Below are positions 16,379-24,630 of a DNA stretch of 41,376 bases, one piece after another. Each line of letters starts with the position of its first letter. The stretch's first letter is position 1. The notes beneath the pieces were generated by a model. The model saw only the letters and a program-made list of their open reading frames with translations. It was not told the origin of the DNA and ran no database searches. Location: positions 1 through 41,376 of the forward strand of contig JACRDO010000107.1 of the NCBI GenBank assembly GCA_016212885.1. The letters run 5' to 3'. The position numbers and the translations under genes are program-made. Origin of the DNA: Elusimicrobiota bacterium (GTDB lineage: Bacteria; Elusimicrobiota; Elusimicrobia; UBA1565).

Positions 16379-17647
16379 TCACAATTCCCTTCCGACTATG
16401 CGCTCGAGTTCCGCCAGACGCGCCTCGTATTCCGCCATGTATTGGTAGTACTCCAGCTTGAAGTTCAATAAGGACCTCTGCGCATCCAACAGGTCGAGGA
16501 ATCCGATTTTGTCGGATTGGTAGCCGGACTCGGCAACCTTGAGCGATTCCTCCGCCTGGGGCAGCAAGGTCGTCCGGCAGGCATCGAGCAATCGCTGCGC
16601 GGTACGGACCCGGCTCCAAGCAATATGCACGTCCGCCTGGGTTGAAAGCCGCGCCACATTCAATTCCGCCCGAGCCCTATCCCTTTCGGCCTTAGCTTCC
16701 TGCACCATGGCGGCCGGCCTCCAGAACCATAGCGGCAAGGTCAGGCCCAGAACCGCATCATGGGTTTGGCCCCGCATAAGGTCGCTGCGCTGGCGGTGCT
16801 GGAGCATCAAATCCGGCAGATACTCGGATCGGGCCAGCGACAGAACTCCGTCCGACCGCTCCGAGGCCAAGGCAGCCTCGCGCAGTTCGGGTCGGGCCGA
16901 CAAGGCAGAGGATTCCAGGTCATCCGCCTTCATGGCAAGCACGGCGGAAGCCGGTTCCTGGGGCATGCCCAGAGCGGCGCGGGCTTCGCGGCCCATCAGG
17001 GCATTGAGCATCGCTTGGGAGGTCTCCTGCTCCTGTTCCAGCGTTACGCGCATGTTGAGCATCCGGGTCAATTCGACCTGCGCTTTCAACGCATCGGACT
17101 GAGTGCCGCGGCCGACTGAAACCTTGGACTCCGCGACCCTGGAAAACCGCCGCATGATCCCGATGCTCTCATCATAGATGGAGATGCCCTTCCCCGCCAG
17201 GAAGAGCATCGCATAGGCGGTCCGCGCCCGGGCGGAAACCTCAAGGAGCTTGGCGCGGTAGGCCTGCTCCAGCATGGCGGCATCCTTGGCGGCAAGTCCA
17301 TGTCTCAGATACAGAACAGTCGGGAACGGTATTTCCTGCGTTATAGAAACCGATTTCTCATCCGGCTTGCCTATCACTTTCGACATGGAGGGCGCATACA
17401 TGCGCTCTATGTCCAGACGCGGCTTATCCGGGGTGGCGGCAACCACGATGCGCTTCTGCGCGGCCTCCCATCGTTTGCGCGACGCAAGGATCTCAGGGTT
17501 ATCGCGTCGGACTATCTCCAGGACTTGTTGCAGGTTGATCGTGCCGGTTGAGATCGCATCGGGCTGCTGAGCTTGCGCCATCGGCGCGAGGAGCCCTGCG
17601 CACAGAAGGGCCGCTAGAAAGGCCTGTCCCATCCGGAGACCTTTCAT
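16379..17647 (-). CDS. cusC: CusC/TolC-type outer membrane efflux channel
   Basis: 422 residues from the ATG at 17647. The signal peptide (GQAFLAALLCAGLLAP, cleavage after AQA) and two long heptad-rich halves (NLQQVLEIVRRDNPEIL; SALSARPELREAALASERSD) are typical of outer membrane efflux proteins that form a trimeric barrel-tunnel. No lipobox cysteine, unlike some CusC proteins. A much longer open frame extends upstream, but its N-terminal 100 residues are the merR gene read in another frame. The start chosen overlaps the merR stop by ATGA and leads straight into the signal peptide. It is the first structural gene of the efflux operon. Confidence 0.9.
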   Translation of the reverse strand: MKGLRMGQAFLAALLCAGLLAPMAQAQQPDAISTGTINLQQVLEIVRRDNPEILASRKRWEAAQKRIVVAATPDKPRLDIERMYAPSMSKVIGKPDEKSVSITQEIPFPTVLYLRHGLAAKDAAMLEQAYRAKLLEVSARARTAYAMLFLAGKGISIYDESIGIMRRFSRVAESKVSVGRGTQSDALKAQVELTRMLNMRVTLEQEQETSQAMLNALMGREARAALGMPQEPASAVLAMKADDLESSALSARPELREAALASERSDGVLSLARSEYLPDLMLQHRQRSDLMRGQTHDAVLGLTLPLWFWRPAAMVQEAKAERDRARAELNVARLSTQADVHIAWSRVRTAQRLLDACRTTLLPQAEESLKVAESGYQSDKIGFLDLLDAQRSLLNFKLEYYQYMAEYEARLAELERIVGREL

Positions 17648-17976
17648 GGGGTTTCCCCGTGCGCGACGAAATACGAGCACGTTTTCCTCTGGCGAGATGA
17701 ACATTTCTTCACCTCCCAGCACCGGGGATGGCCGAGGACGGCTTTGACGCCCTCGATATTGAGCCGTTTCTTCTGAATCAAGTCCTTGATGGTCCTCAGG
17801 CGCCGAATATCCTGGTCTGAGTAGAACCGGTTCTTGCCTAAGCGCCTTGGATGGATCAGCCCCTTCCGTTCCCAAATGCGAAGGGTCGCCTGACAAACGC
17901 GAAGCAATCTCGCGGCTGAACCTATGGAATATATTTCGTCGGCACGACACTGTTTTTCAATAGGATATGAGTCCAT
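17644..17976 (-). CDS. MerR-family regulator with C-terminal Cys motif
   Basis: 110 residues from the ATG at 17976. The N-terminal winged-helix (DEIYSIGSAARLLRVCQATL, then IWERKGLIHPRRLGKNRFYS) and short dimerisation helix (RTIKDLIQKKRLNIEGVKAV) are MerR-like. The C-terminal tail CWEVKKC-x7-C (Cys86, Cys92, Cys100) recalls Cys-containing 'CWE' tails and may bind metal; it is not the usual CueR C-x7-C loop alone. An in-frame ATG at 18018 exists, but the predicted promoter boxes lie inside that extension, so the shorter form is preferred. It probably activates its own operon with cusCBA in response to Cu/Ag. It overlaps cusC by ATGA. Confidence 0.85.
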   Translation of the reverse strand: MDSYPIEKQCRADEIYSIGSAARLLRVCQATLRIWERKGLIHPRRLGKNRFYSDQDIRRLRTIKDLIQKKRLNIEGVKAVLGHPRCWEVKKCSSRQRKTCSYFVAHGETP

Positions 17977-18012
17977 ATCTTCATATATATCTTTTTGATA
18001 AGTACCTGTCAA
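17964..18012 (-). promoter_or_regulatory. Promoter and start-codon dyad of the merR-cus operon
   Basis: On the minus strand, TTGACA (18012-18007), a 17-base spacer and TATATA (17989-17984). The last -10 base is 7 bases from the ATG at 17976, so the transcript would start at or next to the start codon. A perfect dyad GATATG-GACT-CATATC (17979-17964) covers the start codon and is a candidate site for autoregulation. The 17-base spacing differs from the 19-20 bases usual at MerR-activated promoters. Confidence 0.5.
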
Positions 18013-18111
18013 TGTCATTTATATGTTTGGACATGAAAAACCCTTCAACCTGTGGGCCGAAAGGCTTCAATCCGGAAGATGGCTGCCTGACGCGGACGCC
18101 GCGATCTCCGC

Positions 18112-18672
18112 CTACGCGCTCTTGGCCGCGACGAGCTGCCGGCCGTACTCGTAGCCTTTCTTGAACGCCTTGAGGTTGAGCTCCTCGGTCCCCTTGGGGA
18201 CCGAATCCACGACGGCCTTCTCGACCGCCTGGTAGGAGAGCAGCTCGGTCGTGCCGGCGAAGAAGCCGGTCATGACGATGTTCAAGACCAGCCTTCGGCC
18301 GAGCTCCTCGGCGAATCGCGTGGCCGGGATGCCCAAGGCCTTGGCCCCTTCAGGGAGTTCGCGGCCGACCTTGATCAGGTCGCTTTCGTAGAGGACCAAG
18401 CCGCCGGGCTTGAGCTGTTTGATAAACTGCTTGTAGGCGTCCGGCGACATCAAAATCAGGATGTCCGGCTGTTTCACGTAGGGGTAGCCGATCGCGCTCT
18501 CATCCACCGTGACCTGGGCGCTGCACGCGCTGCCGCGCGCCTCGGGGCCGAACGCCTGGATCAAAGTGGCGTGCTTGCCGTCGTGGAGCGCAGCTGCCTT
18601 GCCGATGATGATCCCGCAGAGGATCACCCCCTGCCCGCCCAGCCCGCCGACTCGAATTTCAGTCTTTGGCAT
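18112..18672 (-). CDS. korC: 2-oxoglutarate:ferredoxin oxidoreductase, gamma subunit
   Basis: 186 residues, the usual size for the gamma subunit of 2-oxoacid:ferredoxin oxidoreductases. It opens with IRVGGLGGQGVILCG, the family's glycine-rich signature, and contains QAFGPEARGSACSAQV and DILILMSPDAY. The complex decarboxylates 2-oxoglutarate to succinyl-CoA, reducing ferredoxin, or runs in reverse to fix CO2. Its start overlaps the korB stop by 14 bases. It is the last gene of the icd-korDABC unit. Specificity for 2-oxoglutarate rather than another 2-oxoacid is inferred from the four-subunit order and the adjoining icd. Confidence 0.9.
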   Translation of the reverse strand: MPKTEIRVGGLGGQGVILCGIIIGKAAALHDGKHATLIQAFGPEARGSACSAQVTVDESAIGYPYVKQPDILILMSPDAYKQFIKQLKPGGLVLYESDLIKVGRELPEGAKALGIPATRFAEELGRRLVLNIVMTGFFAGTTELLSYQAVEKAVVDSVPKGTEELNLKAFKKGYEYGRQLVAAKSA

Positions 18673-19540
18673 TGGAAACCCCGTAAGGCTGGCCGTACGG
18701 CCGGTACTTCCCTTGGAACACGTTGGAGTAATGCCGGTTCATCGCATCCAGCCAGGTGGGCCGCTCGCGGTCCACGAACTTGCCCACGATGATGTCCCCC
18801 TGAAACGAGAGGGCCGCCTCCTTGGTGTCCGCGCCGTTCTTGATCGCGCTTTTTTCCTTGTAATACTTGAGCTGGTCCACGCCGTCCCCCAGCTTGTTCC
18901 GGCGGGAGTAGAGCGTCGGGCACGGCGCAAGGGCCTCGATGAAGACGAACCCCTTCTTGGCCAGCCCCTCCTTCATGGCTCGCGCCAATTGCCTGACGTG
19001 AAAGACCGTCCAGCGCGCCACGTAGACCGCGCCGCAGGCGTCCGCGAGGAACGGCAGGTTGAATGGATTCTCGAAGTTCCCGTAGGGCATGGTCGTCTGT
19101 GTCGCGCCGATGGGCGTCGTGGGCGCGACCTGGCCGCCCGTCATCCCGTAGGTGAAGTTGGTGACGCAGACCACCATGATGTCCATGTTGCGCCGCGCCG
19201 CGTGCACGAAGTGGTTGCCGCCGATGGCGGAGAGGTCCCCGTCGCCGGAATACACCACGACCTTCAGCTCTGGATTGGCGAGCTTAAGACCCGTGGCGAA
19301 GGGGATGGGCCGGCCGTGGGTGGTATGGAAAGAGTCCAGATTCATATAGCCGGCCACGCGGCCGGTGCAGCCGATGCCGGAAACGACAACGACCTTGTTC
19401 ATGTCCAGGCCGGATTCCTTGAGCGCGCGGGCGAAGCAGTTGACCGTGGTCCCGATCCCGCAGCCCGGGCACCAGATGTGGGGGAGGCGGTCCTGCCTCA
19501 GGTAGGACAATACGGGATTTTCAGCCAAGACCTCGCTCAT
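18659..19540 (-). CDS. korB: 2-oxoglutarate:ferredoxin oxidoreductase, beta (TPP-binding) subunit
   Basis: 293 residues. The thiamine diphosphate motif is GDGDLSAIGGNHFVHAARRN and the cofactor/cluster-associated cysteines start with HIWCPGCGIGT. Other family features are GIGCTGRVAGYMN, TYGMTGGQVAPTTP and ALAPCPTLY. It carries the catalytic centre together with the alpha subunit. Start overlaps the korA stop (ATGA), stop overlaps the korC start by 14 bases, consistent with tightly coupled, equimolar synthesis. Confidence 0.92.
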   Translation of the reverse strand: MSEVLAENPVLSYLRQDRLPHIWCPGCGIGTTVNCFARALKESGLDMNKVVVVSGIGCTGRVAGYMNLDSFHTTHGRPIPFATGLKLANPELKVVVYSGDGDLSAIGGNHFVHAARRNMDIMVVCVTNFTYGMTGGQVAPTTPIGATQTTMPYGNFENPFNLPFLADACGAVYVARWTVFHVRQLARAMKEGLAKKGFVFIEALAPCPTLYSRRNKLGDGVDQLKYYKEKSAIKNGADTKEAALSFQGDIIVGKFVDRERPTWLDAMNRHYSNVFQGKYRPYGQPYGVSNAKD

Positions 19541-20694
19541 CGCGCCGCCTCCAGGATTTTGTCAAGGATCGCCTGCGGCTCATGCACGGTCCCGCCCGCG
19601 TGCGGCACTGAGACGACCGGTGCGCGCCCGAAAGCCGCGCGCTCCACCTCCAGCGCCATCTGGCCCATGTTCAATTCCGGGACCACGAAAGCCTTCACGC
19701 GCTTGGCGAGATCTTGGATCACGGCGGATGGAAACGGCCAAGCGACGACAAGCCTCAGGTGCCCGACCTTGACGCCCTTCCTGCGCGCCTCGGCGATGGC
19801 GCGGCCGGCCACGCGGGACGTGATCCCGAACGACACGACCACGATCTCCGCGCCCTCAAGCGCCTCCCGGCGGACGTCGACGAGCTCGTCCTTGCGGAGG
19901 CGGATCTTGTCCATGAGCCGCTGCACCATCTTCCCCTGGGCCGCCGCGTTCATCACCGGGTAGCCCTTCTCGTCATGCGTCAGGCCCGTGACGTGGATCC
20001 GGTAGGCGTCCCCGGCCTTGACCATCTCCGGCACGAGGTCCGCGCCGGATTCGTAGACCCTGTATTCGCCGGGCCTCTTTTTGGTCCACCGGCGCTCGAC
20101 GATCTCGATTGCGGACGCCTCGGGGATATGAACCCGCTCGGTCATGTGGCCGACGACCTCGTCCATCATGAAGAAGACCGGCGCCCGGTAGATTTCGGCC
20201 AGGTTGAACGCCTTGATCATGAGGTCGAAGCATTCCTGCGGCGAATTGGGCGAGAGCGCGATGATCTCGTAGTCGCCGTGCGAGCCCCATTTGACCTGCA
20301 TCATGTCGCCCTGGGCCGGAAGGGTCGGAAGCCCGGTGGAGGGCCCTCCGCGCTGGACGTCCACGAACACGCAGGGAGTCTCCGTGATCGCGGCGAGGCC
20401 CACGTGCTCCATCATGAGCGAGAGGCCCGGGCCGGAGGTGACGGTCATGGCCTTCTTCCCGGCCCAGACCGCGCCCTGGATGGCGATGGAGGAGGCGATC
20501 TCGTCCTCCAGCTGGATGAACACGCCCCCGATGAGCGGGATGCGGCTCGCGAAGCGCTCCACCACCTCGGTCGAAGGGGTGATGGGGTAGCCGGCCGCGA
20601 ACCTGCAGCCGGCCGCCAAGGCGCCCTCGCAGGCGGCATGGTCCCCGTCCATGAAGTGGACGCCCGTCAAAACTCCCTTTGGATCCGCTTTCAT
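19537..20694 (-). CDS. korA: 2-oxoglutarate:ferredoxin oxidoreductase, alpha subunit
   Basis: 385 residues, a standalone alpha subunit rather than a gamma-alpha fusion. Characteristic segments are GCRFAAGYPITPSTE, TVTSGPGLSLMMEHVG, QRGGPSTGLPTLPAQGD and WGSHGDYEIIALSPNS. These form the pyrimidine-ring half of the TPP site and the substrate pocket. It overlaps korD upstream and korB downstream by ATGA. Confidence 0.92.
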   Translation of the reverse strand: MKADPKGVLTGVHFMDGDHAACEGALAAGCRFAAGYPITPSTEVVERFASRIPLIGGVFIQLEDEIASSIAIQGAVWAGKKAMTVTSGPGLSLMMEHVGLAAITETPCVFVDVQRGGPSTGLPTLPAQGDMMQVKWGSHGDYEIIALSPNSPQECFDLMIKAFNLAEIYRAPVFFMMDEVVGHMTERVHIPEASAIEIVERRWTKKRPGEYRVYESGADLVPEMVKAGDAYRIHVTGLTHDEKGYPVMNAAAQGKMVQRLMDKIRLRKDELVDVRREALEGAEIVVVSFGITSRVAGRAIAEARRKGVKVGHLRLVVAWPFPSAVIQDLAKRVKAFVVPELNMGQMALEVERAAFGRAPVVSVPHAGGTVHEPQAILDKILEAAR

Positions 20695-20948
20695 GGCTTC
20701 TTCACAGGCTCCTTGATCCGAACGCCGAAGATGGCGAAATCGGGGCAGTAGAGCCCGCAGAGATCGCAGCCGGAGCAGGCTTCGGGTTTCGCGAGCACCG
20801 GATAATGATACCCCTTGGAGTTGAACTCCTGCGAAAACTCCAGGCTGTGCGTGGGGCAGAATTCGATGCAGTAGGAGCAGCCCTTGCAGATCTCCGCCTG
20901 CACGAACACGGCGCCCTTGCCCTTCTTCGCCGGCTCGCTGTCGCTCAT
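20691..20948 (-). CDS. korD: 2-oxoglutarate:ferredoxin oxidoreductase, delta subunit (2[4Fe-4S] ferredoxin)
   Basis: 85 residues with two four-cysteine cluster motifs, CKGCSYCIEFCP and CSGCDLCGLYCP, each expected to hold a [4Fe-4S] cluster. It passes electrons between the TPP centre and soluble ferredoxin. Begins 14 bases after the icd stop with AGGAAAAG upstream, and overlaps korA by ATGA. Confidence 0.92.
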   Translation of the reverse strand: MSDSEPAKKGKGAVFVQAEICKGCSYCIEFCPTHSLEFSQEFNSKGYHYPVLAKPEACSGCDLCGLYCPDFAIFGVRIKEPVKKP

Positions 20949-20962
20949 TTTCTTTTCCTGAT

Positions 20963-22345
20963 TTAGACCGCGGCCGCCTTCTGCCCTGCGGCGACCCCTC
21001 CCATGTTCTTGACGATCTCGGCGCCGAATTCCGAGGCCTTCAGGATCTTCGCGCCGGCCATCTGGCGCTCGAAGTCGTAGGTCACGGTCTTGTTCTGGAT
21101 CGTTCCCTCGAGGGCGCGGACGATGATGTCCGCCGCCTCCTGCCAGCCCAGGTGCTCGAGCATCATGACGCCCGATAGGATGAGGGAGCCCGGGTTCACC
21201 TTGTCCTGGCCCGCGTATTTGGGGGCGGTCCCGTGCGTCGCCTCGAAGACGGCCGCGCCGTCGCCGATGTTCGCGCCCGGCGCTATGCCGAGCCCGCCCA
21301 CCTGCGCGGCCGCGGCGTCGGAGAGATAGTCGCCGTTGAGGTTGGGCGTGGCCATGACGCTGTACTCATCCGGCCTAAGCAGGATCTGCTGGAAGGTCTG
21401 GTCCGCGATGCGGTCCTTGACCAGGACCCGGCCCGGCGGGACCTTCCCGCCGTGCTGGTCCCAAAGCTCGGCTTCGGTTACGATCTTGTCGCGGAATTCC
21501 GCCCTGGCCACCTCGTAGCCCCAGTCGCGGAAGGCGCCCTCGGTGAACTTCTGGATGTTGCCCTTGTGGACGATCGTGACCGACGGCTTCTTGAGCGCGA
21601 CGGCGTACTGGAGCGCCATGCGCACCAGGCGCTTGGTGCCGGTCTCGGAGATGGGCTTTATTCCGATGCCCGAGTCCGGCCGGAGCTTCTTGCCCATTTT
21701 TTTGGTCAGGAACTCGTAGACCTTCTTCTGCTCCGGCGTGCCCTTTTCAAACTCGATGCCCGCGTAGACGTCCTCCGTGTTCTCGCGGAAGATGACGATG
21801 TCGAGCTTCTCAGGAGCCTTGACCGGGCAGGGGACGCCTTTAAACCAGCGCACGGGCCGCACGCAGGCGTAGAGGTCGAGCTTCTGGCGCAGGCCCACGT
21901 TCACGGAGCGGAAGCGCGGAGTCACCCACTCGGACCCGCAGGCGGCGCATTTGTCCGGCCTCTTGCCGCCCACGTCGTTCTGCTCCTTGGAGCAGGCAAG
22001 GCAGACGTACTTGAAGGTGCCGACCGGGGTCGTCATGGGCCCCTTGATGGCCACGCGGAACTCGGTGATGGCGTCGAGGGTCTCCTGCGGGAGCACGGTG
22101 TCCTTGTCGTAGTTCTTGAGCGCGCTCAGGCCGCAGAATATCTCCATCCAGGAGATTCTCTTCCTGCCTCCGTAGGCCTTCTCCACCGCGGATTCCAGGA
22201 CATTCTTGGCAGCCCGCCAGATGTCCGGGCCCGTGCCGTCCCCCTCCATGAACGGGATGACGGGGTCGTCGGGGACCGCGAGCTTCCCGTTTTTGTACTC
22301 GATTTTTGAACCTGCGGGGACTTTGATTTTCTTGTAGTTTGACAT
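20963..22345 (-). CDS. icd: NADP-type isocitrate dehydrogenase with an inserted four-cysteine zinc-ribbon-like module
   Basis: 460 residues from the ATG at 22345 (GGAG five bases upstream). It converts isocitrate to 2-oxoglutarate and CO2, or the reverse. The family core is intact: [98 protein letters not shown] specificity is assumed from the E. coli-like type. Unlike E. coli Icd, about 30 residues are inserted between TTPVGT and the substrate-binding FRSVNV loop, carrying Cys115, Cys118, Cys133 and Cys136 (C-x2-C-x14-C-x2-C). Ser147 matches the phosphorylatable Ser113 of E. coli. It is first in the icd-kor operon and feeds 2-oxoglutarate to Kor. The frame runs upstream without a usable start, so this ATG is secure. 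Confidence 0.92.
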   Translation of the reverse strand: MSNYKKIKVPAGSKIEYKNGKLAVPDDPVIPFMEGDGTGPDIWRAAKNVLESAVEKAYGGRKRISWMEIFCGLSALKNYDKDTVLPQETLDAITEFRVAIKGPMTTPVGTFKYVCLACSKEQNDVGGKRPDKCAACGSEWVTPRFRSVNVGLRQKLDLYACVRPVRWFKGVPCPVKAPEKLDIVIFRENTEDVYAGIEFEKGTPEQKKVYEFLTKKMGKKLRPDSGIGIKPISETGTKRLVRMALQYAVALKKPSVTIVHKGNIQKFTEGAFRDWGYEVARAEFRDKIVTEAELWDQHGGKVPPGRVLVKDRIADQTFQQILLRPDEYSVMATPNLNGDYLSDAAAAQVGGLGIAPGANIGDGAAVFEATHGTAPKYAGQDKVNPGSLILSGVMMLEHLGWQEAADIIVRALEGTIQNKTVTYDFERQMAGAKILKASEFGAEIVKNMGGVAAGQKAAAV

Positions 22346-22364
22346 GGGCTCTCCGGTTTTCAGG

Positions 22365-22432
22365 CGTCCCGAACATCCAGACGACGCAGGTTCGGGACGT
22401 ACCAAACCAACGCATTCCCGATGTTTGGTACG
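22365..22432 (-). promoter_or_regulatory. Twin perfect hairpins in the icd mRNA leader
   Basis: Two consecutive perfect 10-bp inverted repeats, each with a 15-base loop: CGTACCAAAC (22398-22407) with its complement at 22423-22432, and CGTCCCGAAC (22365-22374) with its complement at 22390-22399. They share two bases at 22398-22399, so both stems cannot be fully paired together. Predicted transcription start is about 22434, so the mRNA would begin with the first stem, and the second ends about 20 bases before the ATG. Either a structured leader controlling icd-kor or a pair of protein-binding operators. Confidence 0.6.
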
Positions 22433-22440
22433 GCGCCAAA

Positions 22441-22483
22441 ACCTTAGCAATTTCGCGCCGCCGGTGTAAATAAAAACCGGCGG
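22441..22483 (-). promoter_or_regulatory. Candidate icd promoter with overlapping inverted repeat
   Basis: On the minus strand, TTTACA (22470-22465), 18 bases, TAAGGT (22446-22441). An inverted repeat CCGCCGGT (22458-22465) / ACCGGCGG (22476-22483) with a 10-base AT-rich spacer brackets the -35 box. That is a suitable place for a repressor or activator shared with the divergent aconitase gene. Confidence 0.45.
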
Positions 22484-22528
22484 TTCGGAGATATAAGAAA
22501 TTCTAATGGGACTATGAGGAATAATAAT

Positions 22529-22558
22529 TTGTCCGGCAATCGGGCGGCTTGTTATCAT
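22529..22558 (+). promoter_or_regulatory. Candidate aconitase promoter (extended -10)
   Basis: TTGTCC (22529-22534), 18 bases, TATCAT (22553-22558) preceded by a TGT extended -10 element. Transcription would start near 22565, giving a 27-base leader with GAGGG before the ATG at 22592. Confidence 0.5.
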
Positions 22559-22591
22559 CGCTTCGAACAATTCTCGACGAGGGTAACGCCC

Positions 22592-24565
22592 ATGAAAGGA
22601 ACATTGACCGAAAAAATCCTGCGATCACACCTGGCCCACGGGAAGCTCGAGCCCGGTTCCGAGATCGGCATCCGAATAGATCAGACCCTGACCCAGGACG
22701 CCACGGGGACCATGGCTTTCCTCCAGCTGGAGGCCATGGGGATTGCGCGCATCCGGGCCGAGCTCGCCGTGAGCTACGCGGATCACAACACCCTCCAGAT
22801 GGGGTTCGAAAACGCGGATGATCACCGCTACCTCCAAAGCGTCGCGGCGCGCTACGGCGCCTATTACTCCCGCGCGGGGAACGGAATCTGCCATCAGGTG
22901 CATCTGGAAAGGTTCGGCAAGCCGGGCAAGACCCTGCTCGGCTCCGACAGCCATACCCCTACGGGCGGGGGCTTGGGGATGTTCGCCATGGGGGCCGGCG
23001 GGATAGACGTGGCGGTGGCGATGGGCGGAGGGCCCTATTATTTTACCGCCCCCCGCGTCGTGCGGGTGAGTCTTGAAGGGGCGTTCCGGCCCTGGGTAAG
23101 CGCCAAAGACATCATTCTGCACATCCTCTCGATCCTCACCACCAAAGGGAACGTGGGGACCGTGATCGAGTACGGCGGAGAGGCCTTGGCCCGGCTGAGC
23201 GTGCCGGAGCGGGCCACCATCACGAACATGGGGGCTGAACTGGGGGTCACCACCTCCCTGTTCCCCAGCGACGAGCAGACGAAGCGCTTCCTGAGCGCCC
23301 AGAAACGGGGCAAGGATTTCACGCCGCTGGCTCCCGAAAGCGGCGCGGTCTACCAGCGGACCATCGAGGTCGACCTGGGCAAACTGGAGCCCCTCGCGGC
23401 CTGCCCGCACAGCCCGGACAGCGTGGCGCCCGTATCGAAACTGAGGGGCAAACGCGTGGATCAGGTCTGCATCGGCAGCTGCACCAACGCCTCCTATCTG
23501 GATCTGATGCGGGCGGCCGCCATCCTGAAGGGCAAGCGCGTGCCGCCCTCGCTCAACCTGGTGGTGGTCCCCGGCTCCCGGCAGGTCCAGCTGATGCTGG
23601 CGGAAAGCGGCGCCCTTAAGACCTTCATAGAGGCGGGAGCCAGGCTCATGGAGCCGACCTGCGGCTTCTGCATCGGCATGGGTCAGGCCCCGGTAAGCGG
23701 TGGGGTGAGCCTTCGGACCAACAACCGCAATTTCGAGGGCCGCAGCGGCACAGCTGACGGCCAGGTTTACCTGGTCAGCCCGGAAACCGCGGCGGCGAGC
23801 GCCCTGGCCGGAGAGATAACGGATCCGCGCACGCTGGGCCTCGCGTCCAGGCTGCCTCGGGAGCTGCCCAAGAAGTTCGCGGTGGACGACAGCATGATCG
23901 TCGAGCCGCCGCGCTCGCCTGAGAAGATCGAAATCCTCCGCGGACCCAACATCGGCCAGCCGCCGAAGAACTCCCCGCTGCCCGGCGCCCTTCGCGGCAA
24001 GGTCCTCATAAAGCTGGGAGACAAGGTGACCACGGACCACATCATGCCGGCCGGGGAGAGGCTCAAGTACCGTTCGAACATCGGGAAGTACTCGCAGTTC
24101 GTGTTCGAACGGATCGATCCGGAGTTCCACGCCAAATGCCGCAAGGAACAGGCCGCAGGCAGCGCGGTCTTCATCGTGGCGGGGGAAAGCTACGGCCAGG
24201 GCTCAAGCCGCGAGCATGCGGCCATGTGCCCCATGGCCTTGGGGGTCAAGGCGGTGCTGGCCCGGACCATCGAGCGCATCCACGCTGCCAATCTCATCAA
24301 CTTCGGGATCCTTCCGCTCACCTTCATGGATCCAGCCGACTATCAGGCGCTTGAGAAGGATGACGAGCTTGAGATGCCGCGCCTGGAGCAGGAATTGGCC
24401 GCAGGCAGGATCACCGTAAACAACCTCACCCGGAACCGGGAATTCAAGGTCAAGGCCGATTTTTCCGGAAGGCAGTCCGCGATCCTGAAGGACGGAGGGT
24501 TGCTGAACCATGCCGTGAGCGCGAAGAAAACTCCTGAGGCCTGCGCGGCCGGGGGCAAGGCCTGA
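22592..24565 (+). CDS. Aconitate hydratase, Aquifex-type
   Basis: 657 residues from the ATG at 22592 (GAGGG eight bases upstream); earlier codons in the frame precede the promoter's predicted start. The [4Fe-4S] ligands are Cys297 ([12 protein letters not shown]) and Cys357/Cys360 ([10 protein letters not shown]). Other motifs are [26 protein letters not shown] and, in the C-terminal swivel domain, [17 protein letters not shown]. The compact length and motif spacing fit the shorter bacterial aconitase group first noted in Aquifex, rather than AcnA (about 890 residues) or AcnB. It interconverts citrate and isocitrate. Divergent from icd, whose enzyme uses its product. Confidence 0.92.
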   Translation: MKGTLTEKILRSHLAHGKLEPGSEIGIRIDQTLTQDATGTMAFLQLEAMGIARIRAELAVSYADHNTLQMGFENADDHRYLQSVAARYGAYYSRAGNGICHQVHLERFGKPGKTLLGSDSHTPTGGGLGMFAMGAGGIDVAVAMGGGPYYFTAPRVVRVSLEGAFRPWVSAKDIILHILSILTTKGNVGTVIEYGGEALARLSVPERATITNMGAELGVTTSLFPSDEQTKRFLSAQKRGKDFTPLAPESGAVYQRTIEVDLGKLEPLAACPHSPDSVAPVSKLRGKRVDQVCIGSCTNASYLDLMRAAAILKGKRVPPSLNLVVVPGSRQVQLMLAESGALKTFIEAGARLMEPTCGFCIGMGQAPVSGGVSLRTNNRNFEGRSGTADGQVYLVSPETAAASALAGEITDPRTLGLASRLPRELPKKFAVDDSMIVEPPRSPEKIEILRGPNIGQPPKNSPLPGALRGKVLIKLGDKVTTDHIMPAGERLKYRSNIGKYSQFVFERIDPEFHAKCRKEQAAGSAVFIVAGESYGQGSSREHAAMCPMALGVKAVLARTIERIHAANLINFGILPLTFMDPADYQALEKDDELEMPRLEQELAAGRITVNNLTRNREFKVKADFSGRQSAILKDGGLLNHAVSAKKTPEACAAGGKA

Positions 24566-24630
24566 TCGCCGAAACCGCCAAGCCCGCCAGGGCCTCCTCC
24601 TCGCCGATCGACGGGGTCGCCTTCTCCTTG

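Noticed and set aside
17648..17950. N-terminal extension of cusC by about 100 residues
   Set aside because: This stretch is the merR gene in another frame, and a signal peptide begins at 17647.
18030..18075. Terminator between the kor operon and merR
   Set aside because: A GTTTTTC run follows a CCTTT/GAAGG stem, but the stem is short with a large loop. It is too weak to call.
22346..22570. Longer starts for icd and aconitase
   Set aside because: The frames are open but cross the promoters and inverted repeats. The chosen starts have ribosome sites and normal N-termini.
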